64,000 nt of DNA, from contig NZ_LT840184.1 of assembly GCF_900177425.1 (NCBI RefSeq), forward strand, positions 6,073,787-6,137,786, given 5' to 3'. Below, one piece after another: positions 1 through 9,171 of the stretch (position 1 is the first letter of the stretch; each line of letters begins with the position of its first letter). A model generated the notes under the pieces. That model was not told where the DNA came from. It worked only from the letters and a program-made list of their open reading frames with translations, and did not search any database. Position numbers and translations under genes: made by a program. The stretch comes from Paenibacillus uliginis N3/975. Its GTDB lineage: Bacteria > Bacillota > Bacilli > Paenibacillales > Paenibacillaceae.

Positions 1-746
1 GAAAAATCAAACAGCCACTCCTTCGCATAAGTATCTAGCTTAGGAAATCGCTGCCGATAGGCATTCCACACACTGTCAAGCAGCTGCCAGCCCTGAGCCG
101 GGTTGCTCCAGCCGATCCCGTTGATCAGCTCATACATATATAAAAACAAATAGGATAAGTCCGTATCCGGATAACGGCCCGACCTCACCTCTTCCCGCCA
201 ATAGAAGTACCATTTATATTGAGCGGACGACATATTATCGTAGGTAGGCCAATAACTTTTGAAGGGTACAAAAGGATGCTCCGGCTCCACATGCCATGCC
301 AGTTCGCGGGCTCGTATTACAAATTGCTGTTCCCGTGAGTAATAGCGAACACCCTCGCTTGAAGGGATTTCTGTCGAGGGCGGGGATGCATGGGTGACTG
401 CAGCGGTGATGACTGATTGCAGCGGAATATCTACCATATGCAAACGATCCTTATCACCTGAAGGGGATGACTCCGCCTGACTTGAAATCTCTGGTCCATC
501 TGAATCTTTCTCATCCCAAAAGTTTAGATCATCCATCGAAAGCTCGGCTCCTGCACGACCTTCCTGCAGACCACCGAGGTTTCGATTCTGCCGACCTTCA
601 ACTGTCCTCGGTTTTCTCGCCGGAATCAGAGTATCCCTCTCTTCGCCGCCCAGTTCAAATTCAGCAAACCGGATGTCGTTGTTACGCACGATGGTATGCC
701 GGACGTTATCTATGTTAATTTCATCTTTTTTCCTGAAATGTTCCAT
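1..746 (-). CDS. TerB N-terminal domain protein, truncated by the window edge
   Basis: An open minus-strand frame runs from an ATG at 746 off the left edge, giving 248 visible residues with no stop. The start has a GGAGG ribosome-binding site 8 to 10 bases upstream. The first ~110 residues are polar and low in complexity. From about residue 120 comes a Trp/Tyr-rich domain with YWPTYDNMSSAQYKWYFYWR and then a TDLSYLFLYMYELIN-like helix, which I recognise as the TerB-N domain that accompanies tellurite-resistance-type TerB proteins. The C-terminal TerB and TerB-C parts would lie outside the window. Function in the family is poorly defined, with links to stress and phage-defence loci. It is transcribed divergently from the M50-like gene at 1022. 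Confidence 0.75.
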   Translation of the reverse strand, partial: MEHFRKKDEINIDNVRHTIVRNNDIRFAEFELGGEERDTLIPARKPRTVEGRQNRNLGGLQEGRAGAELSMDDLNFWDEKDSDGPEISSQAESSPSGDKDRLHMVDIPLQSVITAAVTHASPPSTEIPSSEGVRYYSREQQFVIRARELAWHVEPEHPFVPFKSYWPTYDNMSSAQYKWYFYWREEVRSGRYPDTDLSYLFLYMYELINGIGWSNPAQGWQLLDSVWNAYRQRFPKLDTYAKEWLFDF

Positions 747-1021
747 TGATTTGTACCTCCATCACTCCACCAATTATACCATTCACGTCCATTTATAAGG
801 CCGCTCTTTTACAAGTTGTTATCCGGCATCTATACTACATAGTAGAAACAAAACAAGTACGCAATCAATCAAGGAACGTATGTTCCATTCTATCATAGGA
901 AAAGGTGTGCTGTCTGCTGCTCACTACCAAACAGCTTTTCCCTGTTTACAGGCGTACGTATTAAAAATCAAGGCTTCTATTATTTACCTTATGGAGCCAG
1001 GGCACGAAAGGAATTTTATCC

Positions 1022-1705
1022 ATGAACAAATGGCTGAAAACAATTCTGTATCTTGTCGGCGCAGCCGTGTTGACCCGGTTTATACCATTCTCCTCCTGGT
1101 TCCGCATTATGGACACCATGATTCATGAGCTAGGACACGCGGTCGCTACACTATTGCTGTCAGGACGTGTGCTCAGTATTGAGTTAAATCCGGATCACAG
1201 CGGTACGACCTATTCCGTCCTTGCTTCCGGATGGAGAACGATTGCGGTATCCCTTTCCGGCTACATTTCCGCTTCTTTATTCTCCGTTCTGATGTTCTAT
1301 GGTTATGCCAAGCGGAAGCAAGGAGAAGGACTGCTGGTGATCTCAGGGATTGCCATGCTCATGATCCTTTTATTCGTACGTAACGGATATGGTGTGTGGT
1401 GGCTTAGCATCTTTATTGTGATCACTTTGGTATTCTATTTCCTCGGCACACGCATCCGGAACGCGTACTTTCTACTGCTCGCCTTCCTCTCGTTGGAGGA
1501 ATCCGTCATGGGCCCGTTTTCACTCCTGCTGTATGCCATCCGTCAGCCGAGCCGGGCCGGCGATGCTGCGAACTTAGCGAACACAACCATTGTGCCCGCG
1601 TTGATATGGGCATTGTTGTTTCTGGTGTTTGCTTTATGGTGCGCCAAGCTTGCCCTGCAAGTGTTCTGGCGCAAGCGTCCGGCGCCGAGCCACGCTCAAT
1701 CGTAA
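1022..1705 (+). CDS. M50-type (site-2-protease-like) membrane metallopeptidase
   Basis: A 227-residue membrane protein. The zinc-protease signature HELGH lies at residues 35-39, next to the first hydrophobic stretch, and four to six further membrane segments follow (about 75-95, 100-118, 122-140, 150-170, 192-213). This fits the compact M50B-like group, related to site-2 proteases, which cleave within or beside the membrane. I cannot see the second metal-ligand motif (NxxPxxxLDG type) of classical S2P, so activity is uncertain. An AAAGGA ribosome-binding site precedes the ATG. The gene stands alone and ends at a clear terminator at 1834. The substrate is unknown. Confidence 0.7.
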   Translation: MNKWLKTILYLVGAAVLTRFIPFSSWFRIMDTMIHELGHAVATLLLSGRVLSIELNPDHSGTTYSVLASGWRTIAVSLSGYISASLFSVLMFYGYAKRKQGEGLLVISGIAMLMILLFVRNGYGVWWLSIFIVITLVFYFLGTRIRNAYFLLLAFLSLEESVMGPFSLLLYAIRQPSRAGDAANLANTTIVPALIWALLFLVFALWCAKLALQVFWRKRPAPSHAQS

Positions 1706-1833
1706 GGTAACAATAAGATTACTTGGCCTCGTTCCTCTATCTGGCTTCTACCATCTTTGCCCTGATACTTTTAATGTTCCGAAGTCGTCTGAAATAAGCA
1801 CAAGAATAGTTTTATTTTATAGAAGAATTACTC

Positions 1834-1863
1834 ACCGCCCCATAAATAAGGGGCGGTTTTTTT
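1834..1863 (+). terminator. Intrinsic terminator after the M50-like gene
   Basis: An 8 bp perfect stem, ACCGCCCC paired with GGGGCGGT, with an 8-base AT-rich loop, is followed by seven T residues. Confidence 0.85.
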
Positions 1864-1871
1864 GTAAAACA

Positions 1872-1906
1872 CGAACATAAAATAAATAAAAATGATCTAA
1901 CGTTCG
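1872..1906 (+). promoter_or_regulatory. Candidate PurR operator (two inverted PurBox-like sites)
   Basis: CGAACAT at 1872-1878 and its inverted partner GTTCGG at 1902-1907 resemble the two oppositely oriented PurBoxes (AWWWCCGAACWWT) bound by Bacillus PurR. The second, read on the minus strand, matches the 13-mer with one mismatch; the first keeps only the CGAAC core and the bases after it. Spacing between the cores is 25 bases, slightly more than the usual 22-23. The pair lies just upstream of the -35 box of the riboswitch operon, which fits purine repression. The call is inference from sequence and context. Confidence 0.45.
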
Positions 1907-1915
1907 GATTTTACG

Positions 1916-1944
1916 TTGACAATCGCGCGTAATGCTTATACAAT
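1916..1944 (+). promoter_or_regulatory. SigA-type promoter of the purine operon
   Basis: TTGACA at 1916-1921, a 17-base spacer and TACAAT at 1939-1944. Transcription would start near 1951, about 20 bases before the riboswitch aptamer. Confidence 0.8.
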
Positions 1945-1972
1945 GTGTGTGTAGATAACCTAATACACCATG

Positions 1973-2043
1973 TTTTTCGTATAATCCCGGGAATTGGCCC
2001 GAGAGTTTCTACAGATCACCGTAAATGATCTGGCTACGAAGAA
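1973..2043 (+). ncRNA. Purine riboswitch, guanine class
   Basis: The aptamer has the hallmark junction strands TATAAT (J1/2), GTTTCTAC (J2/3) and GCTACG (J3/1), with P1 formed by TTTTTCG and CGAAGAA, P2 by CCCGGG and CCCGAG, and P3 by CAGATCA and TGATCTG around the loop CCGTAAA. The specificity base corresponding to xpt C74 is C at 2034, so the expected ligand is guanine or hypoxanthine rather than adenine. The P2 loop reads AATTGG, one base shorter than the common form. A terminator lies 140 bases downstream, so ligand binding probably stops transcription of the importer operon. Confidence 0.93.
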
Positions 2044-2181
2044 GAAGAATTTCCTCATGAATCCATCAGGGATTTGTTTTGCACGCTTTGCCTGTCCATC
2101 ATCCGAATGCAACGAAGGATGAGAACTTGTTACACCCATACACGGACAGAGCAAGAAGGGAATACCTACTTTTTCCACGCC

Positions 2182-2212
2182 AGAACTCGGGAAATCTTCC
2201 TGAGTTCTTTTT
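2182..2212 (+). terminator. Riboswitch-controlled terminator
   Basis: An 11 bp stem, AGAACTCGGGA with TCCTGAGTTCT, a short loop and five T residues. It sits between the riboswitch and the first gene, as expected for a transcriptional off-switch. The antiterminator partner in the intervening 140 bases was not resolved by eye. Confidence 0.85.
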
Positions 2213-2330
2213 ATCGTGACAAAGTAAATTTAGAGAGGTTATTACAAGCGTAGAGCTTCTTCAGAATTAAGGAGAACGATTCGATTGTAAAATGTTTCAA
2301 CTTAGACTTACAACAGGGGGAACTATTTTT

Positions 2331-3386
2331 ATGAAAAAATTAAAGTTAACACTTGCACTCGTACTATCGATGGGAACATTGCTGACCGCTTGCTCCGGCG
2401 GAGACAAAGCAGCTGAAGGCGGCAAAGAAGCACCGACAGAACTGGTCATCTCGACATGGGGCTTTGCGGAAGATCAACTAAAGAAAAATTTATACGAGCC
2501 ATTCGAGAAACAATATAACGTTAAAATCGTCACCGAGATCGGAAATAACACCGATCGCTTGAACAAAATTCGCCAAGGCAGCTCAAAGGTAGACATCCTC
2601 TACTTGTCCGACTACTATGCGCTGCAAGCGGCTGAGGAAGGCTTGCTCGAGAAGATCGATCGGAAGAACATTCCGAACATCGATAAGCTGTATGATATTG
2701 CGAAGGCTCCAACCGGAGAGGATTATGGCCCAGCTCATACCGTCGCCCAGTTCGGTCTGGCCGTGAACAGCGATGACGTGAAGACGCCGGTAGAATCGTG
2801 GAGTGACCTGTGGAAGGCTGAATTCAAGAATAAAATCGCGCTTCCGAACATTACGATTACGACAGGCCCGATGATGATGGATTTCGCAGCGAAAGTCGGA
2901 GGCGGCCAGGATATGGATACCGAAGCGGCTTTTAAAGCGATCAAAGAAATCAATCCGGGTGTTGTCAAATACTATTCCAAATCCGCGGATCTCGTGAACA
3001 TGTTTGCGCAAGGCGAAATCGTAGCTGCTCCGATCCAGGATACGTTCTTCGGCAGCTTGAAGGAAGCATTGCCATCCGCACAATATATCACACCTAAAGA
3101 AGGCGCTTATGCGCTTATGAATACAGTCAACATCGTCAAAGGTTCGAAAAACAAAGAATTGGCGGAAAAATTCATCAACTGGCATTTGAGCCAAGAAGTG
3201 CAAGAGGCGAACGCTAAAGATCGTATCGACTCCCCAACGAACAAAGAAGTGAAATTGACAGCGGAAGAAGCTGAAGGTCTTACTTATGGCGCAGATGTCG
3301 TTGAGAACTTGAAGATCCTTGATTTGAACCAGGTAAACAAGCAAATGAGCGGTTGGATTGACCGCTGGAACCGTGAAATCGAGTAA
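2331..3386 (+). CDS. ABC importer substrate-binding lipoprotein (PotD-like), predicted purine or nucleoside binding
   Basis: A 351-residue lipoprotein. The ATG at 2331 is chosen over an in-frame ATG at 2292 because AGGGGG lies 10 bases upstream and a clean signal peptide follows, with lipobox LLTAC giving lipid-modified Cys21. The mature part is a type II periplasmic-binding fold of the spermidine/putrescine/Fe group (ELVISTWGF, KIALPNITITTG, AEKFINWHLS near the C-terminus). The whole operon lies behind a guanine riboswitch and also encodes a nucleoside hydrolase and adenine deaminase. I therefore infer a purine base or nucleoside as ligand rather than a polyamine. It is the first gene of the operon, with a hairpin just after it. 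Confidence 0.85.
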   Translation: MKKLKLTLALVLSMGTLLTACSGGDKAAEGGKEAPTELVISTWGFAEDQLKKNLYEPFEKQYNVKIVTEIGNNTDRLNKIRQGSSKVDILYLSDYYALQAAEEGLLEKIDRKNIPNIDKLYDIAKAPTGEDYGPAHTVAQFGLAVNSDDVKTPVESWSDLWKAEFKNKIALPNITITTGPMMMDFAAKVGGGQDMDTEAAFKAIKEINPGVVKYYSKSADLVNMFAQGEIVAAPIQDTFFGSLKEALPSAQYITPKEGAYALMNTVNIVKGSKNKELAEKFINWHLSQEVQEANAKDRIDSPTNKEVKLTAEEAEGLTYGADVVENLKILDLNQVNKQMSGWIDRWNREIE

Positions 3387-3401
3387 AGTCCAGAAATAAT
3401 G

Positions 3402-3430
3402 AAAGTTCGAACAGAATTTTTTTGAACTTT
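3402..3430 (+). other. Intercistronic inverted repeat after the binding-protein gene
   Basis: AAAGTTC at 3402-3408 and GAACTTT at 3424-3430 form a 7 bp stem with a T-rich loop. Such hairpins after binding-protein genes often protect that part of the message and raise binding-protein levels relative to the permeases. A weak internal terminator is the alternative. Confidence 0.35.
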
Positions 3431-3501
3431 ATCTAAAGGAGGAGGGCTGTCGTTTATCGCACCCTCCCTTTTTATTCTCACCAACAGGCAGGAGGCTTAA
3501 C

Positions 3502-4548
3502 ATGATGCTTACAGATACCGCTCCTGTACAGCGAAAGCCCGTTATTATAGATGTTGATACGGGCGTGGATGATGCATTGGCACTGGCGCTTGTATGGAAA
3601 TGTAAACAACTGGAGCTTGTAGGCGTGACGACGGTTAATGGCAACGTCTCGCTCGCGCAGTCGACGTTAAATACCCGGAAAGTGTTGCACATGCTGCAGC
3701 AATTGGATAGAAACGGCCGGGGTTCAGATACTGGGGGAAGCGAAACCGTTTATGACACGGAGGCTAATTCTTGCCCAAGCGGCGTATCCACCTGGACGGT
3801 TCCCATCGTCCCGGGTGCGAACGAGCCCTTGATGCGCCCGACGTTCTTTGAGCATGCGGTGCATGGCAACGACGGGTTGGGCGGCGCGCTATCTGATATG
3901 GAACCGCCTGAGCTAGAACCCGATCAGAAGCATGCAGCTCAGTTCATCATCGAACAAGCGAAGAAGCGCCCTGGTGAACTGACGCTCATTATGACCGCAC
4001 CGCTTACAAATCTGGCAATCGCGCTTCGTGCTTGCCCCGAGCTGCCACAGCTCGTCAAGCGTGTCATCGTAATGGGAGGCGCCTTGCAGACATACGGCAA
4101 TGTAACGCCTGTGGCGGAATACAACATATACGTTGATCCGGAAGCAGCCAAGATTGTACTTCACGCTGGCTTCGATCTGACGCTAGTTGGACTGGATGTG
4201 ACACGTCAGGCGCTGCTGCGGCCGGAGCATTTACAGAAGCTCGATAACACGCCGCTTGGCAGCTTCGTTCGTACCTGCACCGAACAGTATATGGAGCGCT
4301 ACCGCATGCGCAACGGAGTTGAGGCGTGCGCCATGCATGATCCACTTGCAGCCTACGTGGCTATAGACGATAGCATCATGAAGACATGCCGGTATTATGT
4401 TGATGTCGAGACAAGAAGCGATCTGTGCGACGGGCAGACCGTCTGTGACGTACAACATCGCCTCGGCCAAGAGCCGAATGTAAATGTTTGTGTAGAAGTA
4501 GATGGAGACACGTTCATGGAACGCTTTATCTCCATACTGCAAGCTTAG
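3502..4548 (+). CDS. Inosine/uridine-preferring nucleoside hydrolase family protein
   Basis: A 348-residue enzyme of the IU nucleoside hydrolase fold, which cleaves the N-glycosidic bond of ribonucleosides to give base and ribose. The calcium-binding signature DVDTGVDDA is at residues 17-25. Further family motifs are MTAPLTNLAIAL, RVIVMGGAL, AEYNIYVDPEAA and the catalytic-region MHDPLAAY. AGGAGG sits 6 bases before the ATG at 3502; a second ATG follows directly. No signal peptide is seen, so it acts in the cytoplasm on imported nucleosides. Placing it between the binding protein and the permeases supports nucleosides as transported cargo. Base specificity cannot be read from sequence. Confidence 0.88.
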   Translation: MMLTDTAPVQRKPVIIDVDTGVDDALALALVWKCKQLELVGVTTVNGNVSLAQSTLNTRKVLHMLQQLDRNGRGSDTGGSETVYDTEANSCPSGVSTWTVPIVPGANEPLMRPTFFEHAVHGNDGLGGALSDMEPPELEPDQKHAAQFIIEQAKKRPGELTLIMTAPLTNLAIALRACPELPQLVKRVIVMGGALQTYGNVTPVAEYNIYVDPEAAKIVLHAGFDLTLVGLDVTRQALLRPEHLQKLDNTPLGSFVRTCTEQYMERYRMRNGVEACAMHDPLAAYVAIDDSIMKTCRYYVDVETRSDLCDGQTVCDVQHRLGQEPNVNVCVEVDGDTFMERFISILQA

Positions 4549-4576
4549 ACACCATGAGAAACAGGAGACGTAACCG

Positions 4577-5395
4577 ATGAAAAAACCATTCGTATGGCTA
4601 CTGCTGCCAGGACTATTGTTTTTGACTGTGTTCATGGTCATCCCCATCTTTATGACGATTGGATCCACCTTCTTCCGTGAAGGCCAATTTACAATCGAAG
4701 GTTATATCAAGCTGCTCAGCGATCCGTTCATGCTAAAAATATTAGGAACAACATTGCAGGTCAGTACCATCACCACAATTGCCTGCATTTTGATCGGATT
4801 TCCGGTCGCCTATTATATTTCGAAGCAGAAGGCACGCACGAAAGGAATCTTGCTGGCCTTGGCTATTTTCCCGCTCATGACGAGCGCCATCGTACGTTCC
4901 TTTAGCTGGATGGTCATTCTCGGCAAGAATGGACTCGTAAATCAGCTGCTGACCAGTATAGGACTTATTGATGAACCAATGAAAATATTGTACACCCCGA
5001 CTTCGATGATGATCGGTCTTATTCATCTGTTCTTGCCGCTTATGATCATTTCGCTCGTAGGCGTTATGGAGAACATTGATCGCGACTTGTTAAATGCTTC
5101 ATCCAGCCTTGGTGCATCCCGAATGAAAGGATTCATGACGATCATTGTACCGCTATGTGTACCGGGACTCATCGTCGGCAGTATCCTCGTATTCGTAGGC
5201 AGCCTGACGGCATATACAACACCGCAATTGCTGGGTGGCAAGCAGCGTGTAGTCGCAACGTTCCTATATCAGAATGCAATGACGCTCAATGATTGGGACA
5301 TGGCATCGATTATTGCGACCGTTATGATTGTCGTCACCTTTATCATTATCGGGCTCATGAATCAACTTGCTCGCAAATTGAATCCGAAGGGATAA
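4577..5395 (+). CDS. ABC importer permease, PotB-like
   Basis: A 272-residue inner-membrane permease with about six membrane segments. The cytoplasmic coupling (EAA) loop is seen as DLLNASSSLGASRMKGF followed by PLCVPGLIVGS. It belongs to the polyamine/opine/iron type of binding-protein-dependent permeases and would pair with the next gene product. An AGGAG site precedes the ATG, 28 bases after the nucleoside hydrolase stop. The substrate is inferred from the operon (purines or nucleosides). Confidence 0.87.
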   Translation: MKKPFVWLLLPGLLFLTVFMVIPIFMTIGSTFFREGQFTIEGYIKLLSDPFMLKILGTTLQVSTITTIACILIGFPVAYYISKQKARTKGILLALAIFPLMTSAIVRSFSWMVILGKNGLVNQLLTSIGLIDEPMKILYTPTSMMIGLIHLFLPLMIISLVGVMENIDRDLLNASSSLGASRMKGFMTIIVPLCVPGLIVGSILVFVGSLTAYTTPQLLGGKQRVVATFLYQNAMTLNDWDMASIIATVMIVVTFIIIGLMNQLARKLNPKG

Positions 5396-5411
5396 CGGGG
5401 GTTAACTTCTT

Positions 5412-6203
5412 ATGAAACAACAACATCGCGGACTTGCCGTATTTACGATATTGGCGTATATCTTTTTGCTAGGGCCGCTTTTTATCATTATGGCGACATC
5501 TTTCGGGGAAGGCTCAGTTCTAAAGTTCCCACCGGAAGGCTTTTCGCTGAAGTGGTACCAGAATATTTTTGAAGTTGAAATGTTTTTAACCACGTTCAAA
5601 GTTACGATTATCGTAGCGCTTGTCGGCAATCTGATTGCGCTGCTGCTCGGCGTCCCTGCTGCTTATGCGTTAAGTCGCTATCAATTCAAGGGTAAGGGAC
5701 TGCTCAACTCGATCTTTATATCACCGATTCTAATTCCCGGTGTCGTGCTTGGATTTACGATGCTCAAATATTTAGTCGTTCGATTCCATCTGCCCGTATA
5801 TACCAGCTTGCTCATCGGACATATCGTGCTCATGATGCCGTTCATTATTCGGGTTATTGGGTCGAGTTTATCAAACTTCGATTATTCGGTCGAAGAGGCA
5901 TCTATGAGCTTGGGCGCTAGTCGATTGAAGACATTCTTTACGGTCGTGCTGCCGAATATTCGCTCGGGTCTCATTGCTGGTGTGCTGCTCGCGTTCCTGG
6001 AATCGTTCAACAATGTGGATATATCCGTGTTTATGACGGGCCCAGGGGTAAGTACGCTGCCGATTCAAATGCTTACCTATGTTGAGAACTATTTCGATCC
6101 GACGATCGCAGCGATTTCCGTGCTGCTTATGATGATAACGGCATTGCTTATGTTCTCGATTGAACGCTTAATGGGACTCTCCTACTTTACGAAAAATAAC
6201 TAG
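5412..6203 (+). CDS. ABC importer permease, PotC-like
   Basis: A 263-residue second permease subunit with about six membrane segments and the EAA loop VEEASMSLGASRLKTFF. It starts 16 bases after the preceding permease behind GGGGG, which implies coupled translation. With the previous permease and the ATPase at 6226 it would form a heterodimeric importer of the PotBC type. Confidence 0.87.
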   Translation: MKQQHRGLAVFTILAYIFLLGPLFIIMATSFGEGSVLKFPPEGFSLKWYQNIFEVEMFLTTFKVTIIVALVGNLIALLLGVPAAYALSRYQFKGKGLLNSIFISPILIPGVVLGFTMLKYLVVRFHLPVYTSLLIGHIVLMMPFIIRVIGSSLSNFDYSVEEASMSLGASRLKTFFTVVLPNIRSGLIAGVLLAFLESFNNVDISVFMTGPGVSTLPIQMLTYVENYFDPTIAAISVLLMMITALLMFSIERLMGLSYFTKNN

Positions 6204-6225
6204 CATACATCGGAGGCCAACGATA

Positions 6226-7335
6226 ATGGAATTGCTATCCCTTCAAAATATATCGGTTGCATATGAGAAGAACCTGATTCTTAAAGACTTTAACTTGAGC
6301 TTGAACGAAGGAGAACTGATCTCTCTGCTCGGGCCTTCTGGCTGCGGCAAAACAACAACACTTCGTCTTATCGCCGGATTTCTGGAAGCGAAGGACGGCA
6401 AATTCCTTTTCCAAGGGAAAGACTACACGCGGGTTCCGGTCAACAAGCGTAACTTCGGATTTGTATTCCAGAGCTATGCGCTCTTCCCACACATGAATGT
6501 GTACGATAATGTCGCTTATGGATTGAAGCTGCGTAAGGTGGACAAGTCAGCCATCGCTAAGCGTGTGCATGAGATGCTTGAGGTTGTCGATTTAAAAGGA
6601 TTCGAGAAGCGATTCCCTGGTGAATTGTCAGGCGGTCAGCGTCAGCGTGTCGCGATTGCCCGCTCACTCGTCATTCAACCGGATCTGCTGCTGTTCGACG
6701 AACCGCTCAGCAATTTGGATGCGAACTTGCGAGTTAATATGCGGGTTGAAATTCGCCGCATTCAGAAGCAGCTTGGCATTACGAGTGTATATGTATCCCA
6801 TGACCAGGAGGAGTGCTTCTCGATTTCAGACAAGGTCGCTATTATGAACAAAGGCGTAATCGAGCAACTAGACGCCCCTGCGAACATTTACAAGTACCCT
6901 GCAACCGAGTTTGTTGCCCGGTTCATTGGCTTTAACAACTTTATTGATATCGGCGAAATGCATGATGACGGCGGCGTTATTACGCTCCAAGGCGCACAAG
7001 GCACACAATTGCAAGTTATCCACCGCTCTGGATATCCGCTGACGGATTCCATGAAAGGTGCGATTCGTCCGGACGACCTTATGGTAGCAATAGACAGCGA
7101 GTGTACAGCAGGGATCGGCGGCTTGACTGCAGAGGATGTCGCAGCAGGTCGAAACCTCATTGCCGGACAAGTCAAAATCAGCACATTCCTCGGTCGGAGC
7201 TATCAATATGTTGTGGACACGGCGCTTGGCGAATTCACGGTGAACCGGGAAATGGAGATGCCATTTGAGCGCGGCACTGCCGTGAAGCTGGTATTGCCGA
7301 AAGAGAAGGTTGTCCTGGTGAGAAGCTCGAAGTAG
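6226..7335 (+). CDS. ABC importer ATP-binding subunit, PotA-like
   Basis: A 369-residue ATPase. Walker [10 protein letters not shown] is at 36-44, followed by the Q-loop VFQSYALFPH, signature LSGGQRQRVAIA, Walker B LLLFDEP and the switch histidine in YVSHDQEE. The last ~120 residues form a TOBE-like regulatory domain with a GAIRPDDL motif, as in PotA and FbpC. A GGAGG site precedes the ATG. It powers the importer encoded by the surrounding genes. Confidence 0.9.
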   Translation: MELLSLQNISVAYEKNLILKDFNLSLNEGELISLLGPSGCGKTTTLRLIAGFLEAKDGKFLFQGKDYTRVPVNKRNFGFVFQSYALFPHMNVYDNVAYGLKLRKVDKSAIAKRVHEMLEVVDLKGFEKRFPGELSGGQRQRVAIARSLVIQPDLLLFDEPLSNLDANLRVNMRVEIRRIQKQLGITSVYVSHDQEECFSISDKVAIMNKGVIEQLDAPANIYKYPATEFVARFIGFNNFIDIGEMHDDGGVITLQGAQGTQLQVIHRSGYPLTDSMKGAIRPDDLMVAIDSECTAGIGGLTAEDVAAGRNLIAGQVKISTFLGRSYQYVVDTALGEFTVNREMEMPFERGTAVKLVLPKEKVVLVRSSK

Positions 7336-7407
7336 GAATACGTTCCAGCGCGGATTTTTGAACAACCTCTTAGGAGACCAACGAAGGACAACGAGGAGTG
7401 AAGTGCC

Positions 7408-9126
7408 ATGAAGATAGATTTGTTGGTAACAAACGTCAACGTATATAACGTATATTTAAAACGATTCATCACAGGCAATGCAGCGATTAAAGACGGGAAA
7501 TTCCTCTACATCGGTGCCCGTGGAACGGAGACTTTCGAGGCGGCTGAAGTCATCGATGGAGCTGGGAAATATATGGTTCCAGGGCTTGTCGATATTCATC
7601 TTCATATCGAAAGCACGATGGTAACGCCAAAAACGTTCTCACATGGACTGATCAAAAATGGGGTGACGACCATTGTATCCGAACCCCATGAGATGGCCAA
7701 TGTATTCGGCGTGGAAGGCGTTAAGGAAATGATTCATGCCAGCGAAGGCTGCACTGCGGACATCTTATATGCCATTCCGAGCTCTGTCCCGGCAACGCCG
7801 CTTGAGACGACAGGCGGTGAAATCGATCTTGTCGATATTGATGAGCTGCTGCAGGACGAACGGGTTATCTGCTTGGGCGAAATAATGAACTCGGTTGATG
7901 TGCTGCGTGATCCGGAATGCAAAACGAATCGCATTTTGAATCATGTTCGAACAAATTATCCACAGCTCGTTATTGAAGGACACACACCGAAGAAGCTGGT
8001 CGATCTGGAACTGGCGCGCTTCATGTTCGCAGGTGTCGATTCAGATCATACGGAGCAGGCCGTGGATAGTATGCGCGATCGGCTGGCAAACGGCATGTTC
8101 CTCGAAATTCAAGAGAAGTCAATGACGCCGGATATTATGAATGTGCTCATTCATGAAGACGTTGCGGAGTTATTCTGCTTCATAACAGACGACGTAATGG
8201 CGGACACATTTGTGCAGAACGGGCATTTGAATCATCTTGTTAAAAAGGCGATTTCGATGGGCATGGCACCGGAGCGTGCGATCTATGCGGCAACCTATAC
8301 ACCAGCGAGACGGATGCGTCTCTACGACCGTGGTGCGATTGCGCCGAATAAGGTCGCGGACTTCGTTCTGCTTAGCGATATCGAACAATTTCAGATTGAG
8401 GCGGTATTTAAGCATGGTCGCCTAGCCTATGAAGCCGGGGCCGCTTATGAACAAGAGCGCGGTGAGCGTCAATTTCCGCCGCATTTCTACAAGAGCGTGC
8501 AGCTTGCTGCACTTACAGGAGATGACTTCCGCGTTGCTGTAGAGGCGGCGGATGGCGAGCATACCTGCCGTGTCATGGAAGTCATAAACGGAACGACAAA
8601 CACGAATGAACTACATGAGCAGGTACGTGTGGAGAACGGCGTTCTAAACTGGCAGGACAGTTCGTATGGCTTAATTGCCACCTTTGAACGGTATGGCAAA
8701 AACGGCAATCGTGCTTACGGGCTTATTACAGGGAACACGATCAAGCACGGAGCGATTGCAACGACATATTCTCATGACAATCATAATCTGCTAGTCGTTG
8801 GACACTCGCCAGAAGATATGGCGCTTGCATCCAATACGGTAATTGCTGATCAGGGCGGCTTCTGTGTCGTAAAAGATGGCAAAGTACTCGCTCACATCCC
8901 GCTGCCTGTTGGAGGCATCTTGTCAGAGGAATCATTCGAGGAGTTCGGTCAAGCTGTAAAGCAGCTTCGCGAGGCGATGGAGTCTCTCGGCTACGAGCAC
9001 TATAATCCGATTATGTCGCTGTGCACGCATTCCTTGCCGGTTAGCCCGGCGCTGAAGCTGACTGACCTGGGCCTGATTGATGTCCACTCCGGACAAGTTG
9101 TACCTCTTATTGTAGGGACGGATTAA
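7408..9126 (+). CDS. ade: Adenine deaminase
   Basis: A 572-residue amidohydrolase converting adenine to hypoxanthine and ammonia. The metal-binding HLHIEST motif is at residues 64-70, with further family motifs SEPHEMANVFG, LGEIMN, IEGHTPKK and DSDHTEQA, and a C-terminal YSHDNHNLLVVG block typical of bacterial Ade. Length matches Bacillus AdeC (~577). A GAGGAG site precedes the ATG. As the last gene of a riboswitch-controlled operon, it would feed imported or nucleoside-derived adenine into the hypoxanthine/guanine pool, which fits the guanine-class ligand specificity. Confidence 0.95.
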   Translation: MKIDLLVTNVNVYNVYLKRFITGNAAIKDGKFLYIGARGTETFEAAEVIDGAGKYMVPGLVDIHLHIESTMVTPKTFSHGLIKNGVTTIVSEPHEMANVFGVEGVKEMIHASEGCTADILYAIPSSVPATPLETTGGEIDLVDIDELLQDERVICLGEIMNSVDVLRDPECKTNRILNHVRTNYPQLVIEGHTPKKLVDLELARFMFAGVDSDHTEQAVDSMRDRLANGMFLEIQEKSMTPDIMNVLIHEDVAELFCFITDDVMADTFVQNGHLNHLVKKAISMGMAPERAIYAATYTPARRMRLYDRGAIAPNKVADFVLLSDIEQFQIEAVFKHGRLAYEAGAAYEQERGERQFPPHFYKSVQLAALTGDDFRVAVEAADGEHTCRVMEVINGTTNTNELHEQVRVENGVLNWQDSSYGLIATFERYGKNGNRAYGLITGNTIKHGAIATTYSHDNHNLLVVGHSPEDMALASNTVIADQGGFCVVKDGKVLAHIPLPVGGILSEESFEEFGQAVKQLREAMESLGYEHYNPIMSLCTHSLPVSPALKLTDLGLIDVHSGQVVPLIVGTD

Positions 9127-9171
9127 ATCCTACTGGGTGATTGTGCCCCAACATACTCCCCGCCCACACAA

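Noticed and set aside
880..1128. 82-codon plus-strand frame upstream of the M50-like gene
   Set aside because: Overlaps the M50-like gene in another frame, has no ribosome-binding site and no protein-like pattern.
1960..2178. 72-codon minus-strand frame across the riboswitch
   Set aside because: It is antisense to the conserved aptamer and leader; no independent support.
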